DNA of 64,000 nucleotides, from the NCBI GenBank assembly GCA_958450365.1, contig CAUEEP010000730.1, positions 1,474,001-1,538,000 on the forward strand, written 5' to 3'. Source of the stretch: Mesorhabditis belari. Taxonomy: Eukaryota > Nematoda > Chromadorea > Rhabditida > Rhabditidae. The position numbers and the translations under genes were made by a program. Below are positions 29,022 to 40,664 of this stretch, piece by piece. The notes beneath the pieces were generated by a model that saw only the letters and a list, made by a program, of their open reading frames with translations, was not told the origin of the DNA and did not search any database. Within the stretch, counting starts at the first letter, position 1. Each line of letters opens with the position of its first letter.

Positions 29022-29889
29022 GTCAGATTCAAAAGCGCGATTGAATCTCATGTCTTGTCCTGATATCAAAAGAAACAGGATTGTTATTGGTAAAAACTTA
29101 TTTTCTAACTGCTAACAGTCGCTGTTTCCAGGTCTAAACTAACAATGAATCTCAAAAATACAATAAGCAAATAAACAATAAGCAAACTAACCAAAAAAAC
29201 CCCTTCATGCTCAATAAATTGATTATTTTAAAAGTTAAACAAAACCGCATGATTCGCTTTTTTTCGTTTTTCGTTAAACAAGGTCAAATGGCAATTTATA
29301 TTTTTGCAAGAAAAGTATTGTGATTTGTTTTTTCTCTCTTAAACTCCAATTGCATTTGCCTTGAGATTGTGTGTGCGGGTGACAATAAAGGTACTACCGG
29401 TTTTGGTTCTTCCGATAAAATTAGCATGAAAATGTTTTACACATCAAATCCCAATTTTTAGATTCAAGCACGGGTACTTGGGATGCGAAGAAACAAAACG
29501 AAGCAAACCAAAGTAAAACAAACGAGAATTTTTATTCATAGAAATTGAACATTTTATTGCTCAACTTTTTCTTTGTCAATTGAAGTTTATTGCTGAATTT
29601 TTGGCAAAATCCAGTTCTCTCTTTGCTTTTTTTAGCATCATCAAAACATTCCAGTCCCAGATTAAAATTTTCGGGTTGAATTTTTGAATTGATTACACTG
29701 TTACTTCCCCATTTCTTTGTGAAATTCTTTCAGCTACCAGTGATTTGCATAATTTCAGTCTACAATACGTGTGCCTCGATCATTTTTTCACAACGATTAA
29801 AGAACTTATTCCTTGTATTCAAAATTCAACAAAAAGTAATAACAATACATTTCAACACAACAAAATTAACAACTAGGTCAAAAATCTTA

Positions 29890-32800
29890 TCACCTCTTTA
29901 TTTTGAAACGATCCAAAACGTGTTTCGGGCCGTCATCTTCACGTGCTCTTTTCGCATCACCACTTCCGAAGAACTAAAAAAAAATCATTCGGGTTGAGTA
30001 AAAATGTATCTAGCAATAAGCATAATTTTTCGAAAAAGTCCAAAATGCACCTCTTTTTCTGCAGCTTTAACCTCCTCATTGCGTTCCGTTCTACGAAGTT
30101 GGGTAACAATCTCCTTGCGACGAGCCTAAAAATGATTTAGAACTTGCATGATGTTCATCTAAACCTTGTTGAGCGCTGATCCTTTTCCTTTCATTTTGTG
30201 CCTTGGTGTGAATTTGATTGCCGGCTTGTTCACATGTAGGAGCTAAAAAAAGTGGAATAAAACTAAACAACCGAAAATTGATACCGATTTCTTGCGTTCC
30301 TCTTCAGCCTTTTCAAGTGACTCCGTGTCAACACGCGCAATCTCATCCGGATCCAAACAAATCATGTCATGAGGAATCTAAAATGAATTAGACATGACAA
30401 TGAAGTTGAATCCTGCCTTTTCCAAAAGTTGTTTCACTTCTCGTTCTTTGCGCTGTTTCTTTGTTTCATACGGATTGGCTCGAATCAAATCAACGTTCGC
30501 TTCTCCAGAGCCTACACACACAAATGTATAATTTTAAATGCTAATTCACCTGGAATGATCAAAGATGTAAAGCCGTTTGCATGTCCAACTCCTAGCACAT
30601 CTTCAAACGGAACAAATTTCAGATCAGAAATCACACCAGAGCATCTAGATGTTGGATTATTAAAAAGACAAGCAAAAAAAAGACATTACCTGTGCACAAG
30701 ATATGGCTCACTACAGACACCCAAATGCATATCTTTGAAAGTCTGAAAATTAGAATTGAAAAGGGTAAAAAAAAAAGTAGAAATATTAATGTAAGTACAA
30801 AAAATAACCTGAACAGTGTTTCCAACAGCACACGCAATCACTTTTTGATCGCTGATGGCAACCCGTCCCAAAAGAGGTGAAATCGTGTAGGCGTGCAGTT
30901 GTCGATACATACGAACATCCCATATCCTGAAAATACACATGACATCCCAAAAGCTTTCGGACAAAGAATGATACTTTAGCAAATTTTGTCAATTTATAAA
31001 AGTGAACCTGCATTTCCGATCGAGTCCAGTGGTCGCCATGTAAGTACCAGATTGATCGACGGCAATTCCCTTCAAGACACCCGTATGAGCCAACATTCGT
31101 ACCAGAGGTTCTTTTGATGAGGGAGACCAAAGAGAAACAGTTCCTAAATTTGTGTTTTAACAATTTTATACAGAAGTTCAACAAACCATCACTGTGCCCT
31201 GTGTGAATAATAGCGTTAGCTGGATTTTGACACATGACATCGAGAGCGCCTAAAATAGAAGATAAAAAATTGTCATCCGTTGCAAAAAAAACCTTGTTTA
31301 GTAGGAAATTCCACAACAATTTGTCCAATTGATACATCTAGATAATGTAGCCAAGAGTTTCTACCCTAAATCATGTACTAGCAAATAAGAACAAAAAAAA
31401 ATTACTTACACTTCCAACAAGTAAAAAATGTTTGGGCAAGAATTCCAATTGCAGCACTTGATTGAAATTCTTCAAGCAATGCAGCTCGGTTCCAACGTTG
31501 TCGTAAATATATAAGTAGTTCTTCTGGCTGACAGCAAACATGTTTTCGGTGTGCAAAAATCTGAATCACAAGATTTTACGATAACGCTAGAGATTAAACT
31601 TACTTAACGTCTCTCACCGCTTCCATAACATTATTTTCTGTGTGTAATTTCTTTGTCTGCCAATCGAATGCAGCAATATGACCACGCTTACCACCGAGAA
31701 GCTTAACAAAAGGATTATAAATGAGAAAACAGCAAATCTCGAACCAAATGTCGACCATTGTCTGTGTAATCGATGTGATAAGGACCAAATTGTTCGAGAT
31801 GTAGATCGAAGTGCTAAAATAACCATTAAAAATTTAGGCAAAATTCAAGTTTATGGGATTTTCTCAAAACAGTATTTTTCTTTGACTGAAAGCCTTTCGA
31901 CACTGAGTTTAACCCAAGCAACAAAAAAAATTCGTAAAAGGTTTTTCGCTGAGTTTCGGGCATTTTTAAAAAGAAATTTAAAAGAAAATAAGAAATCCGG
32001 TGGAGTGCCATCGATAGCCATATTTTCGATCCAATTCTTGACGCAATACCATCATTTCGTCACACTGTGTACATTGATATTCTTGAACACCCAAAATCAA
32101 GCCATGAATCCGAAGTTCGTCTAGCCATTGATTTGTGAAAAACCAGTCTTGAATGTCGGTTAATCGAAGAAAATCGGACATCTTTTGGAAGCTTGGAAGA
32201 AAATAAATATCCGCTTTTTAAAAATGTACATTTTTGAAATGTGGTAGTAATCAGCACCACCAAAATACTAAGCCTAAGAGAGTACCATAAACTTCACATC
32301 TATGCAGTTAAGTATATGGGATTTTAAAATATGCCCGAAACTCAGCGAAAAACCTTTTCCGACTTTTTTTCTTGGTTACTTGGATTAAACTCAGTGTCGA
32401 AAGGCTTTCAGTCAAAGAAAAACACTGTTTTGAGAAAATTTCATAAACTTGAATTTAGCCAAAATTTACACTAACTTTAAGAATTAGGTTCAAAGTATCA
32501 TAAGACTAAATGATTGACCAACCTTTGTCGCACTTGCCAAATCCACCGACTCAACAATTTCTCGTTGTGTCACATTGCGGGTGAGGTTGCCGTTTTCCGT
32601 TTCCAGAAATCCACTTGTTTCTTCGTTTAAAATTTCGGCCCTCGCTGTCGCTGTCACTCGATCTATAATTTACAAACAATGAATCCAACGAAAAAATGCT
32701 AAAATCACCTTCATATTTCCGCTTTGTTTTCTCAGCTCGTTTCTTGGCCAATTGTGTACGCATCTGTTCCGGATCGAAGTCTTTAATTCCTGCATCGTGG

Positions 32801-33041
32801 CGTTTCACAGCGGCATCGCTAATCGGCAACTCTTTCGGGTAACGATCACCCTCCCTAAAATAAGATATTGTTAAATTATAATAAAATCAAAGACTTACTC
32901 TTTTTTCTTGTGCTTGCTTTTGAATGGAAAAGTTTGAATCGGTTTCTGTTCGGTCTTCAAGTGTTTCCTCTCCCCCAATGACATCACACTTTTCACATCG
33001 CCCGCATCTTCGGCTTTAAACGATATCACTTCAGTCTTCAT
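29890..33041 (-). CDS. wdr-46: WDR46/UTP7 (BING4) WD40 ribosome-biogenesis protein
   Basis: Ortholog of yeast Utp7 and human WDR46, a small-subunit processome protein needed for 18S rRNA maturation in the nucleolus. The ATG at 33041 abuts ttttttgtttag, a good trans-splice acceptor. A basic N-terminus ([12 protein letters not shown] near 32720) leads to WD40 repeats: [20 protein letters not shown] near 31700, [16 protein letters not shown] near 31520, [17 protein letters not shown] near 31170 and [19 protein letters not shown] near 30940. The BING4 C-terminal domain follows: [20 protein letters not shown], then [12 protein letters not shown], and finally [10 protein letters not shown] with the stop at 29890. 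About 15 exons. The intron at about 31816-32523 contains a transposon relic. An 8-bp-TSD foldback lies about 150 bp upstream and another downstream of the gene. Confidence 0.93.
31838..32462 (-). mobile_element. Deleted Merlin-like transposon in a wdr-46 intron
   Basis: Inverted arms at about 31838-31965 and 32331-32462 (aaattcaagtttatg ... attttctcaaaacag, then gactgaaagcctttcgacac and ctcagcgaaaaacctttt) bracket a 365-bp interior. The interior has a minus-strand frame (32181 to about 31980) encoding [19 protein letters not shown] followed by C-x2-C ([12 protein letters not shown]) and YGYRWHS. A Trp/Leu helix, a GLI turn, a CxxC pair and a W about 20 residues on resemble the N-terminus of Merlin/IS1016-type transposases. 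The rest of the gene is missing. No convincing target duplication was found. Superfamily assignment is tentative; the inverted repeats are certain. Confidence 0.6.
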
Positions 33042-33197
33042 CTAAACAAAAAAAATTGATTTAATAGAAATCAAGCAAAAATGGGTAAAATGAATTAAAA
33101 TGGAAAAGAACATGCAAGGAAAAGAAGAAAAGCTAATGGGAAAGTGCGTCAATAGGATATGAACGGAGCAATGGGTAGGCAATGAACAGACGATATG

Positions 33198-33673
33198 GGG
33201 AGTGGGACAAATGCGACCTTTTTTTTGCGCACCCGGACATTTGCGCACCTTTTTTTCCGCACTTAGCCCATTAGCGCACCTTTTTTCGCGTTTTAAAAAA
33301 GCTAATATTAACCAATTTCTATTCCAAATGTTGTTTTTCTAGGTAATTTGAGGGTGTCGAATCTAAAATTTTGACATAACAGAGCGTGTGGAACCAATTT
33401 GAAAGACCTAGATCAAATTACAGAAAATTGTCGATTTTTCTCTTTGTATAACTCCATCCCTTCGCTTCCACAAGCTCTGATATGTCAAAATTTCGATTCT
33501 ACGCTCTCAAATTACCTAGAAAAACAACTTTTGGAATAGAAATTGGTTAATATTAGCTTTTTAGAGCTTTTTTAAAACGCGAAAAAAGGTGCGCTAATGG
33601 GCTAAGTGCGGAAAAAAAGGTGCGCAAATGTCCGGGTGCGCAAAAAAACATTTGTCGCATTTGTCCCACTCCC
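33198..33673. mobile_element. Foldback element, copy 2, with 8-bp target duplication
   Basis: A 476-bp palindromic element with termini GGGAGTGGGACAAATGCGAC, related in its outer 60 bp to 28615-29021 (both hold gcgcacc, a T-run, then ggacatttgcgcacc) but with a different interior (arms containing caatttctattcca and gttgtttttctaggtaattt). The perfect 8-bp flanking repeat ACGATATG is at 33190-33197 and 33674-33681. It lies about 150 bp upstream of the wdr-46 ATG and so may sit in its promoter. Confidence 0.9.
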
Positions 33674-35726
33674 ACGATATGCCTTCGAAGTTTCCCAAAA
33701 GCTCTAGCGGATATCTTTTAAGTTCATGCAAATTCAAACTAAATAAAAATTAAATTAATTAATCAATTAGAAACTTTAGAAAACTGGCGGCAAATTAGGC
33801 AATTTTTTTCAGCTCTTTCCAAAGCACATCTATCCTTTAGAAAACTTTTTATCCAAGGGAACACATTTGATACCTAGATATGTGCTTTGTTAAGTGCATT
33901 GTTCCCTTTTTCCATGTTCAGGTCATCGTTCACCCCTAAACCCCTCTCCAAAATAATCTCATGGTCTGTCGGAGAGGAGATCACGAGTATTTCCGAATTT
34001 TTTCATCTTAGGAGAATGACTGATCAATGGAGTGGGCAGTATTTTATCTCCACTGGAAGTCATTCCTTAAATGGGGAAAATGAAGAGACCGAGACTGTAC
34101 GAGCGTTGAAAAGACTGGAATTCAACGAGAGATTGTCAAGATCGGAGTTCAAACCACTAAAATTTCCCCTAACTCTCTCGATTTTCATCCATATTTCCTT
34201 GTCTCTCTTTTTTTTGTTTTCCGTACTTCAAAGTTTCCAATCGTTTATTTGATTTTTCTCAAATATTCGTCGATCAGAGACGGTAATGTGGTCGTTAATA
34301 GACTTGTCTCTCTATTCATCCATTTACATCAGAGACACACACACACTTGTGTCGACAAATAGTTTCTCATGTGACCGCCGATTTTCAGGAGAACCTTTTG
34401 AGATCATCGACAAGTTTTTTTTAAATCAACACTTATACTTGTTTGCTATGACTTCCATTGGGGATTTTGTTTGGTTTACTCAGGAATTACTGTTGAACTC
34501 AGGAATTACTGCCAGTTAACTAGAATAAGACAATAATTACTGAATAACTTGTGTTCCCAAGCTTTAATCACGAGTTTTCTTCAAGAGTACAACTCCAAAA
34601 ACAAGTCTATCCAAGTCTATCCAAGTCTATCACCGCTTCTCTCCCTCTTCTTGCAACTTTTTGCAGCCATTTTCCATATTTTGTACTTGTCGTTTTCCTT
34701 CGCAAATTTCCCATGGAAATCTTTATTCTCTTACCTAATCTTTTTCTCAAAAATTCGTCTTATTCTTTAATCTTTCCCAGAATTTTTCCATAAGACACGA
34801 AAAGTCTGCAAAAAGAGGAAATCCTTTTTTTTCCCTCTTCCAATTATTCCCACCTGTGTATTTTCTCCTTTTCTTTTCCTTTTTTTTCCACCTAATATGG
34901 GCCCCTCTCATTTGTGATCAATATGTCACTTTGGGAACCAAAAAGAAAAATTCTTTCTTTTTTTCTTTCTTTCCTCATACGAAAGAATGTTCTTTTCCAA
35001 GAAATCCCCTCAAGCAATTAATGCGTTTTTTTTGTGAGGAACTTTTTGATCGCAAAAATTTTGAATAAAAGATTTCTGGGAAATTATCTCCAACAGACTA
35101 ATTGGGCGGAAAACTTGGCTGATAAGAAACATTAATAGTTTCAATTGCCCAACGGTATACAAAGGCTTTTTATTTAAATTTGATTCAACTTCTTTTATTA
35201 CTCATAGACAATTTTTATCCCCTTCTTCCTTTTGCCAGCTTTTTGTTTGAGAGTAGTGGAAAGTTTTGTCTTTGTCAGTGGAAAGTTGAGACTTCAGAAG
35301 TTGATCGGATACTTGAAAGATGAATAATAAAATATTCACTTTTCCTAATAGAACCAGCTGATGCCGGTTGTCCCATGGAGAGCAAGTCAGAAACGCAAAT
35401 GAGCCTCTGTTCGCCTGACTCTTCCTTCACAATGAGACGGTTGCTCTTGTCCACCTCTACTCTTTTATCTATTCTCTTTTCGGCTTTTTGGCTTCTTTAG
35501 AAAGTTGGTTCAATTCCTGATTGTTCTGGTCGATTAGAGTGTGTTCTTCGTGATTAAATAATTGAATAAATTTACGTAAACAAATTTTTAATCGATTCAA
35601 GCTCAATTAATCAAGTTTTGTCTCAATTAATGCGTCAATTAAACAAATTAAATGAGCTGAATATCTTTTAGACGTGTTAATTGCATTATATAATGAGCGC
35701 GTTAACGTTTTTTTCACAAATTTTTC

Positions 35727-35916
35727 CGGGGTAGGCTAATTTCCGCAATTTTTTTTTGCGCAACTCGCCATAACTTTTTTCTAAGTGGGCCAATCTTTAT
35801 GATTTTGGTTTCATTTTGTTGCACTTATTGAGATCTACAAAATGAAACCTAAATCATAAAGATTGGCTCACTTAGAAGAAAGTAATGGCGAGTTGCGCAA
35901 AAAAAAGCCTACCCCG
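35727..35916. repeat. Foldback MITE, 190 bp
   Basis: The termini CGGGGTAGGCT and AGCCTACCCCG are followed inward by ttttttttgcgcaactcgcca and its complement, then by ctaagtg(g/a)gccaatctttat. The arms are about 85 bp with a short loop. The flanks share a TTTTTC-like word, which is too simple to call as a target duplication. Confidence 0.85.
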
Positions 35917-36063
35917 TTTTTTCTCAACGTTTTTACTATTAGTTCATTTACTCTATCCTTCTTTATTTTACTCTTTTTAATTGAATAACTTTCATTTTAG
36001 ATTTAGTCCAAAAATAGCTGTGATTTAAACTGCGATTATTTTCTTTTAAATAAGATTTACCTA

Positions 36064-36327
36064 CCGTAAATACTGTAATAGTACCCCAACCCCCCGTACA
36101 GTCGCGTAGTCGCAAAAGTTTTTTAATATTTCATTTTTTACAAAGCACCCGTACTTTCAAAAAATGCGTCTTTGGTATCAAAAAATAGCCCTGAATTTCA
36201 GCTATTTTTTGATACCTAAGCGCGCATTGTAGCATAAGCCAGTGTCGAGAAAAACGCGTCCAAAGCTAGACTACGCAATGCTCCGCACCGTCATTATGGG
36301 GGTGCGGTACTATTACAGTATTTACGG
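36064..36327. mobile_element. MITE with CCGTAAATACTG ends, copy A
   Basis: 264 bp, flanked by TA on both sides, with terminal inverted repeats CCGTAAATACTGTAAT. The interior holds a second palindrome, ggtatcaaaaaatag ... ctattttttgatacc. Copy B at 47487-47753 is about 90% identical along its length, showing a transposed family. TA duplications suggest a Tc1/mariner-type partner. Confidence 0.9.
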
Positions 36328-36507
36328 TAAGTGATTATACTGACTGTAAATAGTTTATCTCAAGGATTTTCTCGGATATAAATCTAGATCGGAAAAAATA
36401 TTTAGCAAGAATGTTAGAAAAGATGTGAATACTTCGCAATACTGAGAAAAAAACCCTACAAATAATAAATGAAAGTTTAAATTTGCATATAAATAAATTT
36501 ACATAAT

Positions 36508-36552
36508 TACGGTAGCCTTTTTGAAATGCACACTTTAGAAAGCGCATTAATC
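36508..36552. repeat. Single end of the foldback family seen at 28328-28500
   Basis: ttacggtagcctttttgaaatgcacactttagaaagcgcattaatc, read in shorter words, parallels the reverse complement of the left end of the 28328 element (tacggtagctttttg, then cttttagaaaacgc, then ttaatc). Its partner end is not found nearby, so this is a fragment. Confidence 0.45.
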
Positions 36553-38383
36553 ACGAGGAACACAATCTAGTTTTGATCCTGATTTCACTTTTAGACATTC
36601 TGATTTAATAGTTCAACCTTAGACAACCAGAAATAAAAATATGATTATTTTTGGCTAGTTTTCATTGGTCAGCAGTTTGATCCTAACCTCCTAACCTGAT
36701 CAACAGTTTGATCCTAAGCTAGCTTTGTGAAACAATTCTGTTTCAATAATCATCATCACTCCCCAATAACCAGAATATTCTGTCGAGCCAGTCAAGCCAG
36801 TCAAGTCAAGTTAAAGTTAAAGTGAAAGTCAAGCCAAAGGCAGAGAACTATTCTGAAAGATTCGGCTTTAAACAACAATTTTGGGAGCTTTAAAATCCGT
36901 TTCATCGCAAGATCTAGCTAAACACTATCCACTACAACTCATTCAACTTTCTACCTGTCCACTCATGCACTCATTGATATTTCCTCTCTTTTTTCCCCTT
37001 CCAAACTCACCTCGTGGTTCTCTTTCCCCTTCTTCTTCTTCTTTTATTTGTCGAAAGTCTGTTCTCCTTTTTCCTCTCATTGGTTGCCATGAATCGATTC
37101 TCAGTTTTCATTTTTCACTGAAAATGATCACTTTTCGCTCTGAACTCCAAAATTTCCCTCTTTTCCATTCAATCAACTGATAAGACGGAACTTGTTTAAC
37201 CGTTTAACCGATTCTTTCCCATTTTCAAGTTACTTAATCTCCTTTTCAGCTTTTTCTAATCAGAATTTTTCGACAAAAAATGTCCTATTTTGGTGATCGA
37301 ATTCTTTTCATTTCATCAATCACTTTCTTTCGTTTCATTTTTTTCGGGGAAAGGGGAGACCTGTTCTTGAAAGCGGGCAAGTATTCACCTTTTTTTTTTG
37401 CGCTCGTTGATATTGATTTAATTATTCGTCAGTCGAAGAACTCTAGTTAGGTAAGTTACAATATAATTGAATACTTTAATTACTCAAGCCTTACTCAAGC
37501 ATTTAAACAAACATTTTATTTCAATTTAAAATAAGTTGAGATTAAAGCAGGCAAGTCTTGTTGGCAAGACGCTCTTGTTCAATTTATAATTACTTTCAAA
37601 GTGTACTTTGTGCTAAAAAAAGGAAATATAGTCTTTTTGGATCATTCGTTCCTTCAATTCATGCAGAAATACGATGGCTGTAGTGCTCCAGGACGGGTGT
37701 GTTTGCTCAGCAAGCACAAAGTACACCAAAAACTTTGGACTAAAGGTAGAGATCAAAATAGCTACAAATAGAGATCAAATAGCTACAAATAGCTTGAATT
37801 CGATTTGTCTTACGGTACTGATATTTTAAGCGAAAACTCTTGTAGCGCTAAGTGAATCCAGGCTGTAGTCAAGGCCAAAACATTGTTATTTTCAGAATAA
37901 CATTTCTCTAATGAAACTTTCCGTGAACTCAAATGTCTCACCTATTTCTTCATTATCAAAACATCTACGTAACTCTTGAAGATTTTCCTTTCAACAAGGG
38001 TTTCCCCATTGCATCTTGCTGCTTTCCCTGCTTTCCTTCCCCCTTCCTCCAGTTGACGCCACGGATTATCCCTACATCTTTGATCGGATTTCTTCGTCTT
38101 TTCATATTCTTTTTAAAATCTTTGATGTTCTCAGAAATGATCGCTTTTTTTTTCAGCTCAACCCATCCTTCTCAGCCGCGGTGGCCTTAAATGCACTCAC
38201 ACTCTCAAGGTTGGTCTTATTTCTTGTAAAGATTGGTTATAGATTTGAGATCTTGTATATCTATGGATATGTTATTTGATAGTTTTTCATTTCAAATGAA
38301 ACTCGTTTATATTCAGCATAGTACACAAACGCTGTACGGTACAATGGTTACAAACAGTCTGTACAGTGTCCTTATGTACCCAG

Positions 38384-38710
38384 TACGTTATCCTGTTCAG
38401 TATCCTGTTCAGTATCCTGTTCAGTATCCTGTTCAGTATCCTGTTCAGTATCCTGTTCAGTATCCTGTTCAGTATCCTGTTCAGTATCCTGTTCAGTATC
38501 CTGTTCAGTATCCTGTTCAGTATCCTGTTCAGTATCCTGTTCAGTACCCAGTACATTATCCTGTACAGTATCCTTATCTACCCTGTACATTATCCTGTTC
38601 AGTATCTTTATGTACCCTGTACATTATCCTTCTGTACATATCCTTACGTACTCTGTATTATCCTTGTGTACATATCCTTATGTACTCTGTACATTATCCA
38701 TGTATACAGT
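38384..38710 (+). repeat. 12-bp minisatellite with diverged flank
   Basis: About 14 near-identical copies of cctgttcagtat (38390-38548) are followed to about 38710 by diverged relatives (cctgtacattat, ccttatgtaccctgt). The period is a multiple of three and every frame is open, so long artificial frames appear on both strands (YPVQ and EQDT repeats). The gradient from identical to diverged units is typical of array growth at one edge. Confidence 0.95.
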
Positions 38711-39473
38711 ATTCTTTTTCTTGTATAATAACTTTCATAGAGTACCTTTATGTCATAAGAGCATCAAGCTATAGATAAGAATTTGCCTAGATAACGTAAA
38801 GTATCAAACTTTAAGCTTATAAAATGCTAACTTTTAACCAAACTACAGTACTTTTTATGATTGACCTTGCAGCAAAAGAAATTCGACTAAAAGTCAACTC
38901 AAAATGACTCTATAATAACTTACAGACTCTTTCTGAATAGCTTTTTATCTTCGAAAAAATGACCCACAGACCTTTTCATAGTTGATTACTAAATGCAAAA
39001 TGAAATAGAATAGAAATTGGGGTCTAATTTCTCTCACTTCACTGCTTCACTACGTGCATTTCCATTCCCAGGCTCATTATTGAAGAGAGATCTCATGGGA
39101 CTGAGAAAAAAAAACAGGAATGAGTCATTTTTGTAGAAAAATATCCAGCCGAGTACCCTGTTTTCTCGGTATAATTTGCAAAAACTCCAAGAATTTCCTA
39201 GAAAACTTGACCCTTTGATTAGGATTTATTCTCGAGCAACTTTAACAGAATATGAATAATAATTTTGATCGATCGATCGACCTCAAGGAATAGGATAACG
39301 GTATCTAAGATAGAGAACAAACAGTGCACTTTTCTCTTTTGACTCTTGCTTGTCCTTGTCCTGTACTCTTGCTTGCCCTCTGTATCCTGTAGCTGTAAAA
39401 GTACGGTATCTTTTCCAATTTCCCTCTTATATACCCTGTTCTTATAGCTGTTGGACTAGGGCAGAACAAAAAA

Positions 39474-39545
39474 GTTCGAACCGGGATTCGAACCCGTGAC
39501 CTCTCGCTTACCGGGCAATTGTGCTAACCATTACACCACTTCCCC
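39474..39545 (-). repeat. tRNA-derived SINE-like repeat, copy 1
   Basis: On the minus strand, a 72-nt tRNA-like body has box A TGGTGTAATGGTTAGCA and box B GGGTTCGAATCCC, with D-arm GTGT/GCAC and T-arm pairing. The anticodon-loop position reads CCGGTAA, lacking T at position 33, and the acceptor arms do not pair. The body is followed by TTTTTTG and then CTGCCCTAGTCC, and preceded by cttcagttaactcc-type sequence (to about 39590). Both flanks recur around the copy at 49595, so the repeated unit (about 39452-39590) is larger than a tRNA. I therefore call it a SINE-like repeat, not a functional tRNA. Confidence 0.75.
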
Positions 39546-40591
39546 AATTGACCGCCCTTCCTCCAGGGGGAGTTAACTTCAGTTCACCTTGTTTTCCTCT
39601 ACCCACTCCCTTCATATCATTTCAATCAATCATTTCCCAAAACGGTAGCTCTAGGGAGAGCCAAATAAATGGCCGGCAACAAAATGGCCGATATCGACAA
39701 CGGGTCCGAAAAGTTTCTCTCTCTCAAAATATCGGGAAATATAGAGATAGACGGCGAGAGTCGAAACAACTCCACAAAATACACAAACTATAACAGCCAC
39801 ACGATTGAGAAAGAGATTTTGATGGAAAAGAAATTGAGAGAGAGATTTGTGGAGGGAAAAAGAGGGAAACGGGGAATACCCTTTGTACCTCAGCCGGTCT
39901 TTTCTCGATTTCTCTCTCTCCTCCACAATTCCCCCTCTTTTTTTTTGTGATTCGCGAATTGTTATCGCTTCCCCTCTCTTTTGCCAAACTCAATGTGGCC
40001 GGAAATTTTTGGAATTTGGCCCCTGCAACAATGATCTGGTGTCACTTTTTGATCCGATCTTTTCAATTTACTTGCAAATGTTTGCTAAGGGTTTTGGGGA
40101 TGAAAAATGTCTACAAGATTGAGTTAGTGTTGACAATATTTGCTTTGGCAATCATTCATTGTCAGTATTAGGCTGTTCAGAAAGTCTTTTCGTTCCCTGC
40201 TTCTGTCGCTTTGTTAGTTAGTGCACATGAGATCTCTTTTTAAGCTTTGTATAGCTTTTTGCTTTGTTATGATACAGTAAATGCGGTGTACGCACGGCTG
40301 CAGTTGGTTTACACAATGTTTAGAGTTGGCTACAAGTAACTACAAGTAACAAGTACTACAAGTAATAGTTGGCTAGAAGAAGTACGAGGTTGAGATACAG
40401 TTAGATAGCTAAACATTGTGCATTCCAACTCACTCCAGTACTAAGTGACAATAGATAGAATGACAATAGACAATAAAAAATAAATTTTCAAATTCCCAGT
40501 TTTCTGATCATATTTTTGATTAGCTTTACTTCCATTTACATAAAAAGAAATTTTTTTTAATGCAAAACTCTTGGAGGAAGGCAGATCAATT

Positions 40592-40664
40592 GCGGAGTGA
40601 TGTAATGGTTAGCACAATTGCCCGGTAAGCGGGAGGTCGCCGGTTCGAATCCGATCCCAGCGCA
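40592..40664 (+). repeat. tRNA-derived SINE-like repeat, copy 2
   Basis: Plus-strand relative of the copies at 39474 and 49595: box A TGATGTAATGGTTAGCA, loop CCGGTAA and box B CGGTTCGAATCCG. The upstream flank ttggaggaaggcagatcaatt (from 40571) matches the flank of copy 1 (tggaggaagggcggtcaatt). The T-stem has a mismatch and the acceptor arms pair poorly. It does not show the CTGCCCTAG tail. Confidence 0.7.

Larger units (their letters stand above)
27707..29889. other. Interval between ced-1 and wdr-46 (convergent 3' ends)
   Basis: Holds the ced-1 3' UTR with AATAAA at 27947, a possible small minus-strand frame (27994-28245), a foldback at 28328-28500 and the 8-bp-TSD element at 28615-29021. 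From 29030 to 29889 the DNA is AT-rich with no feature I can support; it should include the 3' UTR of wdr-46. Confidence 0.6.

Noticed and set aside
33887..35068. Series of Phe/Ser/Leu-rich frames that look like membrane proteins
   Set aside because: They follow from T-rich DNA. There is no alternation of hydrophobic helices with polar loops and no splice coherence.
38233..38778. Long open frames with YPVQ, EQDT or ILFS repeats on both strands
   Set aside because: They are produced by the 12-bp minisatellite, whose period is divisible by three. There is no splice context or non-repetitive extension.
39474..39545. Functional tRNA gene with GGU (Thr) anticodon
   Set aside because: U33 is absent, acceptor arms do not pair, and flanks are shared with another copy. 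A tRNA-derived repeat is the simpler reading.
39669..39950. 93-codon plus-strand frame beginning MAGNKMADIDNG
   Set aside because: The ATG context is plausible, but the frame becomes Lys/Arg then Phe/Ser low complexity and overlaps equally open frames on the other strand. No splice or family evidence.
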